From Acheta domesticus (Eukaryota > Arthropoda > Insecta > Orthoptera > Gryllidae), in NCBI GenBank assembly GCA_031308135.1, contig JAHLJT010000631.1:176502282-176566281 (forward strand): a stretch of DNA of 64,000 nucleotides. Reading direction: 5' to 3'. The position numbers and the translations under genes were made by a program. Under the pieces are notes generated by a model. It saw only the letters and a list, made by a program, of their open reading frames with translations, was not told the origin of the DNA and made no database searches. Every line of letters starts with the position of its first letter. The stretch's first letter is position 1. Positions 36,901-47,475 of this stretch are shown one piece after another.

Positions 36901-38810
36901 GTTTAACAAACATAATAAGAAATGAAAATATAACTACTGATGTTTATATTTAAGTTCGTAATACCATATTAAGTCCGAACCTGTTTAGGTTTATAAGAAG
37001 TAAATTCACATCACGCAAGGTTCTAGTAATTACGATTACAGCAATTACAATCGTATGCCTCGTGTAGATTCATCGTGAAGAAACATTATTATACAGGAAA
37101 TACGATATAAGCCAGACACGAACGAAAGTTAATGTTATCATTCAAGTAAAACTGGTTACAAAGAGTAAATTCACAAAAACCTTGTATTAGGTTGCATATG
37201 AAGTACGGAATTGTTGTTCTTTAATTTTCTGCGTGGATAAGTTAAAAAATGTCACATGAGTATTATACAACGTAGAATAGAAAAATGATAGAAAGTATGT
37301 AATGGCAATATATTTTTTGTTCTTAATTATTAAATTTATTCCGTAATGATTGAGATTTTCACCACAGCATACTCTACATAGGAAACTCACAAATAGCATT
37401 GTCATTTATTTAATTTCGAATTTCTCAATATCTCTTGATATTTCGTATATCTATAAAATTTTTCGTATATATATAAAATTCTCTCGCCCGTTTTCCTTTC
37501 AAGCAAATTTTTCTTTCTACATCTCCAGCGTCACAACATGCAAAGCTTTATATGTTACTAAGTACAAATTACAATAAGCACGATATATTATTTTAATTAA
37601 ATAATTATTTTAATTATTGTTTGTTAATTAGAATATTTTAACCTCGCAATATCAATGTACAAATGGTACCGAGCAAAGGGGGAGGGGCCTCTGAAGTCCA
37701 TATCTTAATTTTTTATTTCATGAAAATACTAGACCATTTTATCAAATTTATAAATTAAAATATCATTTAATATTCCTTTTTCTTAACCGAAACAAGAACT
37801 TTCACTTTCAAGTCCTATAATTGAAACAGTAAATTTTTGCAACTAGATTTGTATTAAAGATTAATAAGAAAATCTATTAAGTTTATGTTTCAGGTAAAGG
37901 CAGATATAGATTCATAACATAACAATTATTTAGCTACATTTAAAATTTCTAGAAAAAGCTTAACTTAAAATTTCACAAAATTCCCAAAATATATTCTGAA
38001 TTTTCATTTTTTGAGGGTTCCGATTTTTTACATAGCCAAAGATGTCAAAATAACTGAAATCCTACCCAACAATTGTGAAATATAACATCATGGTTTGAAC
38101 AAAAAGCACATCTTAAACAATATCAATTATTTTCAGCTTTCTACGGAAGTTGATACCCTTAAATAAAAGCAATCATCGGTGCGCCTAGGACGCCCCTTTG
38201 CTAGTGCTAGCATTAGTAATTGTCATGATTGTAATAAAATATTATTTAAATTTTTCAATTATTATTGTAAATTACGTTTGTCTGTTCAAGGTATAACAGA
38301 TACTTCATGCTGCTTATGGGATTGCAACTGTAGTTGGCAATTGCGACAATATTCCCATGTAATTGTAAAGCTTACAACTGTGACCAGAAAGTGAAGAGTA
38401 AAACAATGTATTATCATTATTATATTATTGTTTAAACTAATATGATTTAAATACGAGTGAAGATTGTGGGCAGCATAAAATTAACGACCATTGTTCAACG
38501 TGAAGCAAATTACAATACGCCACATTTTTCAAAGTGTCCACAGTCACTTTAGCAATTTGTCAGACACAGCATTAACAGTGCGAAAAATTAATGGTCGCGG
38601 CGACGTATCTACTTTGTTCGAACAACACGAATTATGCTGAAAAGGCAAACAAAAGTTTAATGTGGGATGATAAAGGAAAATGACGTGATTACAATCGAAG
38701 TAGTGTAAAATATTAATGGAAGGTGTCCAGACCTCCAAGCAGAAAAAAGTCAGATTATGATAAGCCTTGGCGTAACTTATAATCTTCTTAAAAGAAAAGC
38801 ACCCTAATAA
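33980..38810. other. 4.8-kb AT-rich stretch without recognised genes
   Basis: Long AT-rich DNA. Short ORFs of 60-75 codons exist but none has a recognisable motif. A short GA run lies at 36238-36252. At 37670-37690 and 38180-38205 are brief GC-richer motifs of unknown origin. No RNA gene or transposon terminus was identified. Confidence 0.45.
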
Positions 38811-38812
38811 AG

Positions 38813-38924
38813 AAATGTGTTAACATAAAGATAGAGTTGAAATGTTGTTGGACTGAAATAATAAATACAAATGTGATAACATAAAAATAGAGATGAAATT
38901 TTGTTGGACAAAAATAATAAATAG
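38813..38924. repeat. two-copy 56-bp tandem duplication
   Basis: Units at 38813-38868 and 38869-38924 both read AAATGTG(T/A)TAACATAAA then GTTGGAC and AATAATAAATA, differing at a handful of positions. The duplication ends about 45 bp before the dispersed repeat copy at 38970. Confidence 0.8.
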
Positions 38925-38969
38925 ATGATAAAGAAAACTTTACTAGATCTAATTTTGATTAGATTTCTA

Positions 38970-40464
38970 ATTACTTTCCCTATGCGAACGTATACACGGA
39001 GTAATATACGTAGTATAGGGAAAGTTATGTAATCCTGCGGAAAATCAATTTCGAAATTTCAACGGAAATACATGTTTTGGGGTCCCTTGATGCCGAAATA
39101 GTGGGTCTTTCCAAAACGTCCGTCCGTCCGTCCGTCCGTCCGTCCTTCCGTCTGTGTGTCCGTCTGACCTCTGTGAACAACACTAGCGCGTAAACCATAC
39201 TTCCGATTTCTTCCAAAATGGATATTCCCCGGTCGATCTGCGTCCACTCAAGGACGCCTCGATTTTGAAAAACTTTCTTCAAAATTTGAGGGAACTTTAC
39301 ATGAAGCCCACCGGACATTTTCAATCTTTCCTCAAAAACGGCTCCAAATTTTTTCTTTAAATTTTTTGCAAGAATAGAGTATTAAGGTCACATGGGTCCC
39401 ATTTTCACGGTTAACTCTGAATCTCCGAAAATTGGCAAAATTTTTCGAAATTGATTTTTTTTCGGCGTATTCCTAGAACTACAAAAATGAAGATAAAGAT
39501 TTTTCCTTCAAATAAATTTGTTGTCCAAAGTAAGTTCTTTCATTAAGGTCATGTACATTTTTTCGAAAAATGTAGTAGTTTTTGCGCAATATTGCACGCA
39601 ATCTTTGAAATTTTATAAAATTACAAAAACCAGATTTTCTCAAAATGCCTCCAAATTTTTCTTTAAACTTTTTGTAGGGATAGTGCTAAATGTGTTTATG
39701 AAATGACATTGACGCCATATTTCTCTATTCGTTGACTTTTTGACTTGTCTCTCACGTCTTTAATAGTTACATTAGCGGTGTTTCGTTCACATTATTAGAT
39801 TAATGACTATATGTGCTTAAAATAATGTCAAATAAAGGTTCTCGAATATTGAATGGTTTTCTGTGAAAAGTAGCTCAAAATTGCGCATTTTCAGAAACGC
39901 ACAAACCTCATATCCTCAAAAATGGCTTCAAATTTTTTATTCAAACTTTTCGAATGGATGGCGCGATTTGCACTCTTTAATACGACGAAAACTTCATTTT
40001 TTTGTTTCTTCAAACATTACACAAATGTAATATTTTTGAAAGTTCTCTCATACCGTTAAAATGCACATTTCCAGCAATTTGTAAAAATTATTGAATTTGC
40101 GAGTGTATGTATTTCAAATGAATTTAAATGAAGTTTTTTGACAAATCAAACCTTTTCTGTATAAAAGAGCTTCAAATTTCGTATTTACAGTGCGCCTAAA
40201 AGCCATTTTCTTGAAAAAGGCACCAAATTCTTCAACGAAAATTGCCATTTAGGACAAGCTTTAACTATTTTTTAATATTCTTAAATTATACTTTTATACT
40301 ATTAGGAAACCGACTAATTAATAAAATGTCAAAAAATGTAGTTTGGGCGGCGATAGATACCAGCTGTCAAGAGTATTGGCAAGTCCGAATAGCTAGCCGA
40401 GACCAAACGAAATAGAAAACTAATACGAGAAAGTCTGTGCCATTCTTTTGCACCACTAGTTTTT
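38970..40464 (+). mobile_element. noncoding dispersed repeat, copy 1 (palindromic head, four monomers)
   Basis: The element shares ordered similarity with 52130-53742 from ACTTTCC near the left end to GTCTGTGCCATTC and CCACTAGTTTT at the right. It starts with a palindromic segment: ACTTTCCCTAT (38973-38983) pairs with ATAGGGAAAGT (39015-39025), and inner ACGTATA pairs with TATACGT. Next come TTTTGGGGTCCCTTGATGCC and a (CGTC)n run at 39117-39145. The body is a degenerate series of about four monomers of 275-310 bp, each containing CTCCAAATTTTTTCTTTAAA-like sequence (near 39340, 39648, 39923 and 40218). There is no coding potential. It may be a nonautonomous Helitron/Helentron-like element ending at CTAG before T, or a satellite-like repeat. 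Confidence 0.7.
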
Positions 40465-40469
40465 GAACT

Positions 40470-40780
40470 GACTAGATTATTTTTAAATATTTGTCGGCTA
40501 TTAATTTGCTTTTAATTATAACACAAATCAGTATTGCAAATGACACAAAATTTCAAGTCTTTAAGTACAACTTGTAATAACGAGTACCCTCTGGAAAAAT
40601 ATGCATTAGATTTATTCCGGAACTAATGAATATATATGAATGAGTTCAAAAATTGAACAAAATAACAAAAAAGGAACAGATCGAAAATGTACCAATGTTA
40701 AATACGTTCATTTAATTTTCAAATTAAAGTCATAACTTGAAAATATTTTTAGTAAAGTCTGCAGATCCTATGGGGCAAAG
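40470..40780. other. AT-rich gap, nothing recognised
   Basis: AT-rich sequence between the dispersed repeat and the CpG island; no feature supported. Confidence 0.4.
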
Positions 40781-40789
40781 GAGGAAATA

Positions 40790-41700
40790 TCAGGATCGTC
40801 GAGCAGAAAAGGAAAAGACGAAAAGACTGCCCGAGCGAGATAAGACTCCGAGGCAGGAAAACGTGACAAGGGGAGCGAGGAGGGCCCGAAATAGCCGCGC
40901 TCCAAAGGCCCGAGGCGACGGCGGAATGCAACGGTGACCCTCGCAGGTGCGAGGCATCACCCTCGGGCAGGGCCGGCGCCTCCGCCGGTGCCAAATGTCA
41001 AGGCCGGAACCTCCTCACGAGAGCGCGCGGAGCGGCAGAGCCTCAGGTGCGCGGCGGCGTCGGTCCGGCGCGCGGCCCTCCCCCTCCGCCGCCGCCGCCG
41101 CCTCCGTCGCGGAACCTCGCACGCGCCGCCGCCGCCGCCGCCACCGCCCGGCGCCGCCGCGCGCGCGCCGGCAGTCGTTCGCGACGTGTCGACGGCGCCG
41201 CCCGACGCGCCCGCACAGTCCGGTCTCCGGCGACGCTCCCGACGCGACGCCACGCCACGCGCCGCCCCACGCCAGCGCCTGCGCCCGCGCGCCCACCACC
41301 ACCCGCCCGCTCGCGGTCCGCCGCTGCCCTCGGCGGGCGGCCTGCCTGCCTCCGCGACGCCCGGCGCCGCGACGCCCGGCAGCGCGGGGCTGCGCCGCGC
41401 ACGTGCTCGCGGCCGCGTGGCCTCCGACGGCGGAGGCGGCGGCGGCGGCGACACCACGCGCCGCCCCGACGGCGCCGCGGGACCCGCCACCGGGTAACTA
41501 CCCGCGCCCGCCGGGCCACCCACTGCCCGACGCCGCCGACGCTGCTGCTGCCTTGGCTGATCCGTTTGGTGTTCGTTGTCTGCCTCCACCGCCGCTGCTG
41601 TTGTATCGTATTAGTGACGAGTAGTTGATGTTTGATGGGCATGCCACGTCTTGTGTGATGCAGCTCCCGCGCTGGACGGGATTTCCTAAGGAATGCACCC
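40790..41700. promoter_or_regulatory. strong CpG island, candidate promoter
   Basis: The densest CpG sequence in the window spans about 40940-41530, with several CCGCCGCCGCCG runs (near 41086, 41126) and GCGCGC stretches. It rises from a purine-rich shoulder (40790-40930) and falls into AT-rich DNA by about 41700. All six frames stay open for 95-225 codons, which shows stop depletion and not a gene. Donor-like CAG|GTGCG occurs near 40946 and 41045, so a noncoding first exon is possible. No TATA box, initiator or clear direction is seen. The core motifs AATGTCAAG and GGCCGGAAC recur in the island at 43.99 kb. Confidence 0.55.
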
Positions 41701-41719
41701 CGTGTTGTGGTCCTCGCGG

Positions 41720-43740
41720 GTAGAAAGCGGCTTCTAATAATAGGTCGGAGAGTGGTGTGTAGGTTGAAGACTAGCTTCCTTCATCTCTCGCCGGTTTTTC
41801 CCCTCGGTGGAACCACGCTTTGAATTCACTTGCGACGAATTATTCTCGTGATTTACAAGGGACTCGGACTGCTTAAGCGTTTGAAAGTGTACAAACTGCG
41901 TTGAGTTCCAAGTCAAAAATATAGTATCCTCCCAGCCAATCAAATTGACCTGCACAGCTGCGTTTATGCAAACAAAAGATTTTATTTATTATCTTTTCGA
42001 AGTGTTATGCCCCCAAAAATTGTTTGTGATGAAACGAATGTATATGTTACCATTAGCTAAGCGACTGCTAAGTAGGGCACGTTGATGAAAACTTACACGT
42101 AGAATTAAGTAACTAGAAATGTTTTCCGATTTTTATAGCTACAGCAATCAGTAGTTTAATATACAATTATAACCAAATACCATTAAATATCTGTCGTGTA
42201 TTTTTCATTCAAATGTTATGATTTCCTTTGAATGCTTTTGCAGTATATAATTTGCATCTACTTTTTCTTCAAGTTGATTTGGAGTGACATGTCATTCCAG
42301 TTCAAAAGTTGCGTTAAAAGACAAAAATAGTGTTCAAGTGAGTAGATTCTTCAGTATACTAAATTGTGATCTTACACTCTCTTGTATGTTGTTTTTAAAA
42401 CGCTGTGATTTCAAATTCCTGCAGCATTAATATTGCTTTTCCGATTAGCGAAATGCCGATATAGCAATTTGTTTGATGAATGGAAAGGAAATTTCTACCG
42501 ATTGGAAACACGAAGTACATATCATTAACAAAAGAAAATGCTGTTTCTACCCTACTTTCAGCGTTGTTGTTTGCGTAATAATATTTTTTCCAAATATACT
42601 GCACAGTTTAAAAAATATTTTATAGATATGGGTTTTAAAAGTCAAATATCATTTCCTTAATTTAGTGGTTCATCGTCAGTGTCAAGAGGATCAAATATCA
42701 ATGGTCGTTCAGAAAACAACTGTAGTCTTGATTTGTTGACAAAAATATCACAATTCCCTGAGCTTATGTTTGCTAGAATAAAAGTGCTTTAATGTGTTAC
42801 TTCATTGTAGTAATAATATTGAATGTGACATTGCCTATTGAGAAACCCAAAAGCAATTTTTAAAAAACAGAAATTCAGGATTCCAAATTATTTAAAGAAT
42901 ACTTCAACATGGTTGAACGTGAATTTTGGTATCATGGATAATCCTGCACGGATAATTCTTATGTCATTTCAGTGATAATTGGTGCCAATCACTTTCCTGT
43001 AATCACGTTATAATAAAGCTATCAATGATTAGTAATTTTGAAAATTTCATTTATTTGCGTTGCATCACTGAAGACGATACAATTCAGAAATACAATATTC
43101 CCCATTTACGTTCATTTACATTCAATTGATTAAAATTATTGATCTAAATATGCAAAATGTTAATATTTATATGACTTACTTTATTGTGGAATTAGTTTTT
43201 AATTCAAAACAAATGTATTCAAATTAAAACAGTCTTGTCTGCTCCCACACGCTAAAATATTCGTTTTCAATGCATGACAGAAGTGAACGTAAATAGTAAT
43301 ATTCCCAAATTGTGTGAATTATGTTTCCATTCATTTCATTTTTTATACAAAAGAGAAAAAAAGCTTTTTCACCGTATATAATATTTCAACAATTTCCCCT
43401 TCAGTGTCCATGGGATACTGTGTGTTCCCGTGAAACTGCGGTTCTCAGCGGCTCATTCCATCTCTGCGCAGCCAACTCGCAAAAGTAGAAATATTAACAT
43501 TTACTTATAGTGCAAGTTTTCCTGTGGCTTTTCTTGCCCCTATCTCTTCAATTTTATCTAGTACGAAGGTTCAAGCCGGTCATTTACGAGAGAACACAGA
43601 TGAGACACCTAATTTTTGTGTTGGAAGCAATTTAGAGGTACAATATTTCTATATCAAATCATATTCGACATTTTCCTCTTTATTTCACTCTTTACCTCGA
43701 ATATTACTTTTACTATAGTCGTTTTCGTATTTTTCCTTTA
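41720..43740. other. AT-rich stretch between the two main CpG islands
   Basis: No gene, repeat with clear ends or RNA gene is supported in this 2-kb gap. Confidence 0.45.
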
Positions 43741-43859
43741 GAAAGCGGAGATGTTCATTAATGTACTCGTATGTCCAACCTTCAAAGGTAAACGTGCATT
43801 TAATGTTTTCGAAATGACGTTCCCGTGTCCTCCCGTCTATGAGAGCTCATGGATCGAAA

Positions 43860-44390
43860 TCCGTGCGCCTCGTGGAAGCAACCGCGCCCTGCGTGGCGCG
43901 GCGCGGCGCGGAGTGGCGCGGCGGCGTCCTTGGCGCGTGGGCGCGTGTGTGGTTAGCGCGCACGGCCGTGCCTCCCGCCCCGCGGCCGCCCAATGTCAAG
44001 AGCGGCGGCCGGAACTGGCGCTTTGGTGCGCGCGCGCCGCGAAACGTAATAGCCTCCTTGTCGGGCTGCCGCTTGCAGATTACGCCGTCGGCACCGCCCC
44101 GCCGACCCGTCGCGCACGCAGCCCCCGGCGTTTTACGACCTCTCGCCCGCGGCGCCCGCCGACGCGGACCACTGGCCGCGCGCTGCAGCCCCGCTCGCCC
44201 TGTCTACTCGCGCCCTGCTCCGCCGCGACTATTCGTGCCCCGCTCCGTCCCGCTCCTCCCCGTTTGCTACTCGTGCCCCGCTCCACCCCTGTCCGCCCCG
44301 CTCTGCCTCTCTTCACCCCTGTCCGTCCCGCTCTGCTCCGCTCCACCCCGTCTATTTGCGCCCCGCTACAATCCGTCTATTCTCGCCTCG
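43860..44390. promoter_or_regulatory. CpG island upstream of the GC-box array
   Basis: CpG-dense sequence with GGCGCGGCGCGGCGCGG near 43895 and GCGCGCGCGCC near 44029, grading at about 44190 into degenerate CTCCGCCCC-type units that lead into the perfect array. Two frames of 411 and 458 codons pass through this segment and the array; they are explained by the repeat. Candidate promoter or regulatory domain; direction unknown. Confidence 0.5.
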
Positions 44391-44660
44391 CTCCGCCCCG
44401 CTCCGCCCCGCTCCGCCCAGCTCCGCCCCGCTCCGCCCCGCTCCGCCCCGCTCCGCCCCGCTCCGCCCCGCTCCGCCCCGCTCCGCCCCGCTCCGCCCCG
44501 CTCCGCCCCGCTCCGCCCCGCTCCGCCCCGCTCCGCCCCGCTCCGCCCCGCTCCGCCCCGCTCCGCCCCGCTCCGCCCCGCTCCGCCCCGCTCCGCCCCG
44601 CTCCGCCCCGCTCCGCCCCGCTCCGCCCCGCTCCGCCCCGCTCCGCCCCGCTCCGCCCCG
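44391..44660. repeat. 27-unit, 10-bp GC-box minisatellite
   Basis: Twenty-seven head-to-tail copies of CTCCGCCCCG; only one unit (44411-44420, CTCCGCCCAG) differs. On the minus strand each unit contains GGGGCGGAGC, an exact match to the classical GC-box consensus (G/T)GGGCGG(G/A)(G/A)(C/T) of Sp1/KLF factors. Each unit holds two CpGs (54 sites, one lost). GGGG runs 6 bases apart also satisfy a G-quadruplex pattern throughout. As 10 is not a multiple of 3, all three frames per strand read the same 10-residue repeat (APLRPAPPRS on plus, GGAGRSGAER on minus), so the long ORFs are not evidence for a protein. Confidence 0.95.
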
Positions 44661-45045
44661 CTCCGTACAGCACCGCCACGCTCCACACCGCTCCACCATT
44701 CTCCACCCCGCTCACCCCCTTGCTCCGCCCCGTCTATTTGCGCCCCGCTCCGCCCCGCTCCTACTCACTCCACCATGCTCCTCCCCGCTCCCCCCCGGTT
44801 CCGCCTCGCTCCCCCCGCTCCGCCCCGTCTATTTGCGCCCCGCTCCACCCAGCATTTCCCATCCACTCCCCGTTCTGGTCCGTCCCGTCACTCTCTTCCG
44901 GTCCTTCTCCGCCCCGCCCCTCCCGGCGCTCCCGTACCCTCCCATCCCCGCTCATCCTCCTCCGCCCTGTCCTGTCCTGCCCCACCCCGCCGCATCTCGC
45001 CCCGTCCCGTCCTGCCCCGCCACGACCTTCCTCGCAAGCGCGTCG
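44661..45045. repeat. degenerate flank of the GC-box minisatellite
   Basis: Variants of the same unit (CTCCACCCCG, CTCCGTACAG, CTCCCCCCG, CTATTTGCGCCCCGCTCC) continue with loss of register to about 45045. A longer segment CCGTCTATTTGCGCCCCGCT recurs at 44346, 44727 and 44824, indicating a higher-order duplication around the array. Divergent edges with a homogeneous core fit unequal exchange or slippage. Confidence 0.75.
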
Positions 45046-45189
45046 CAATGTGCCTTCATACGTCTGCGCGCTGATAGGCGTAATGTGTATAATCTGCGTT
45101 CCCCACGAAAACGTCGACCCGCCGTAAAAAAATTACTGCTGAAGCGTAGGTTCATGGTCCACCCCGCTTGAAGGCGTCCCGCGCTATGT

Positions 45190-47280
45190 ACACACGGAGG
45201 TGGGTTTCAAAATTATAATGCTTCACCGCCGTTCTTGTTACTGACAGCGATATAAGGGAGGGCTGCGTCGGACAGACTCGAGGATGTTTAATATTAATCG
45301 CGGAGATAGGAGTCTCACTGTGACTTACCGTTACAGCAAGTGAAGCGAGTCCTTTTTATATTGAAGGCGTCCCGATGAACGGATGGAGGGAAAGGGGAGA
45401 AAAGTGAAGGGCGACGAAACGAATAATGCTTTATTTTTTTTCTCATTTCTCTGTATCCTCTTCGCAACGAGATGCTGTCAAATGCAATGACTATGACAAT
45501 GACATCAGACTTTCATTCTGTAATGACATCTGTCGATTGACCAAAGCTGAATACTTTGCTTTCATAATGTTGATATTGAATTTTTATACAAACGCATTGT
45601 CATCTAATAAGTCCTATCCATCATTCAAAGAAGAGTTTTCGTTATTGTTGCATTTGCCAAAGTGCTTAGTGTTAGATAAGAATGAGACTAATGAGCAGCA
45701 AAACTCTTCAACATCAGTTCATAAGTTTTAAAGATGGCCACATTACAAGCGATAAAACTTTTTGAATAGCAAATAAAATTTAAAATATCGCTCTATTTCT
45801 TAAGAATTACAAGTACATAAGACTACAGTGTATCCATCTCATTCTTCCGCTTAACATTTCTAATTTTGAAGTTTGGGAAGTGCAAGTGCCTCTTAGCCAC
45901 CCGAAAGTCACCTTGAGTGATATTCTTGGAGTAGATATCTACTAGAGACTAGTTTGTTAGCCATCATTTGGTTTTCGTGTTACTCAACTCTCTTGACCTC
46001 TGATACTTCTGGAATATTTGCAGCTTAATGGGCCCTTCGAGGATAGGGAATCATCTTATCATTTGACCAAAAGGATGGGAATGGGAACAAGGATACGATC
46101 TCTGGTCTTCTGTAAAATATATTTTTTTGATCTTTTTTATTTTTTTAATGCGCATCTGTAGATTATATGATGCTTCAATATAACTAATAATTACATTAAA
46201 TGATTCGAGAAGTAAGAAATACATTACTTTCTTCTTGCATTATTTTCTGAATTGGCCAATAGAATCTCATGTTTCTATATATTTATGCAATGCAAACACT
46301 AGAAACTGGAGGAAATAAACCATTTCTCCTAGAAATAATGGTGTATGTAATTATTGTTAGATCATATTAGTTGATACTACTATATCCTGGTGAAGTTAAT
46401 TTCTTACCAAAAGTTTACAACATTGCAGTTGAGTCATATGAGTTATATTATGAGTAGTATTAGAGAGTTGATATGGAAGGCTGGATTAATTTTAAGTAAA
46501 AGTAATCGGACAAATTCATTAAAATAAGCACATTACAATCCTTTTCTGGAAATATCTTTTAATAGCCTAGCGTTGTTAGAAAAGCAAATGTATTAACAAA
46601 CTAAGACTACCCTACATAATATTCAATAATTTTTTCCTTAAACATTTTTCAAAGTTACTCCGTTTTTTTTGAAGTGGGGCAGAAAAAATCCGCAACAATA
46701 ACATTATTCATCTACTTTATTACGTTCACTATAAATGTGATCATGTTCTGTACGTAAAATGCAAGTAAAATCTTCGCTGACCATGTTCGGCACGAGTGGA
46801 ATGAGGAAACTACAAGCGAGACCCACTCTCCAAATGGTAAACACTATATCCAAGGTCATCAAGACGAAGGAACCCACCTCAGAGAAAACTGTATAAAGCT
46901 TTTAATAAGGTAATGCACTAGCTTTAAAATATTAATAAAATTTGATTTAAAACGTTTAAAATGCACAATTATAAGTTGAGAATGTTGAAAGGGAAGGCAT
47001 TCAAAACTTGCAGAGATACATTGGATTCCTCACAATATTATGACTTGAGTAATAATAATATTTCTCTAATATTTAAGGGAGAAGATGATAATACCGTTGA
47101 ATATTTTCTTAGCAGCCTTGTTACAGTGAGTAGTGTGATCAACGTTCTAGTTACTCGACAGTTTTTACTTGAATCGGATCGCAACAAATTGTTACTTTCT
47201 TGCCTTCTTCGTACTTACATAATCAAGAGAAAATAATGTAATGTTGCAGCAAAAAGAGTCGATTTGTTGACAAAGAAAAT
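45190..47280. other. AT-rich stretch, no gene called
   Basis: After a moderately GC-rich shoulder (to about 45400) the sequence is AT-rich. Open frames at 45426-45731 (101 codons) and 46961-47236 (91 codons) have mixed composition but no motif, splice structure or homologue that I recognise; random open frames of this size are expected in 64 kb. Confidence 0.4.
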
Positions 47281-47281
47281 C

Positions 47282-47475
47282 GTATTTTAGGTTCCTAATA
47301 TTGGAAAAAATGATAATACTTGGCCCTGCATATACGTCGTTGGATAGTCAGAATCTATGTTTTGGGGGGTTCTTGTTACCGAAACATTGGTTTAAGGCAA
47401 ACCTTCTGTCTATACATCCATCCGTCCGCCCGTCTTTGCATGTTTCTTCCATGAACATCTTTTTCTATAATGTGA
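47282..47475 (+). mobile_element. truncated head fragment of the dispersed repeat
   Basis: The fragment matches the head region of the copies at 38970 and 52130: TATGTTTTGGGGGGTTCTTG, TACCGAAACATTGG, then CATCCATCCGTCCGCCCGTC. The palindromic start and the monomer body are not recognisable, so this is either a 3'-truncated copy or a decayed one. Same orientation as the other two. Confidence 0.55.

Noticed and set aside
40934..41642. Open frames of 95-225 codons in all six frames
   Set aside because: Simultaneous openness in every frame is what a stop-depleted CpG island gives; Arg/Ala/Pro-rich translations have no recognisable domain.
43751..45127. 458-codon and 411-codon open frames with APLRPAPPRS repeats
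   Set aside because: The 10-bp array reads the same peptide in all three frames and the minus strand is equally open; the frames are consequences of the repeat and GC composition, with no non-repetitive domain.
45249..45262. GATATAAGGGAGGG, TATA-like sequence downstream of the CpG island
   Set aside because: No initiator at the right distance and no coding exon downstream; a chance match is likely.
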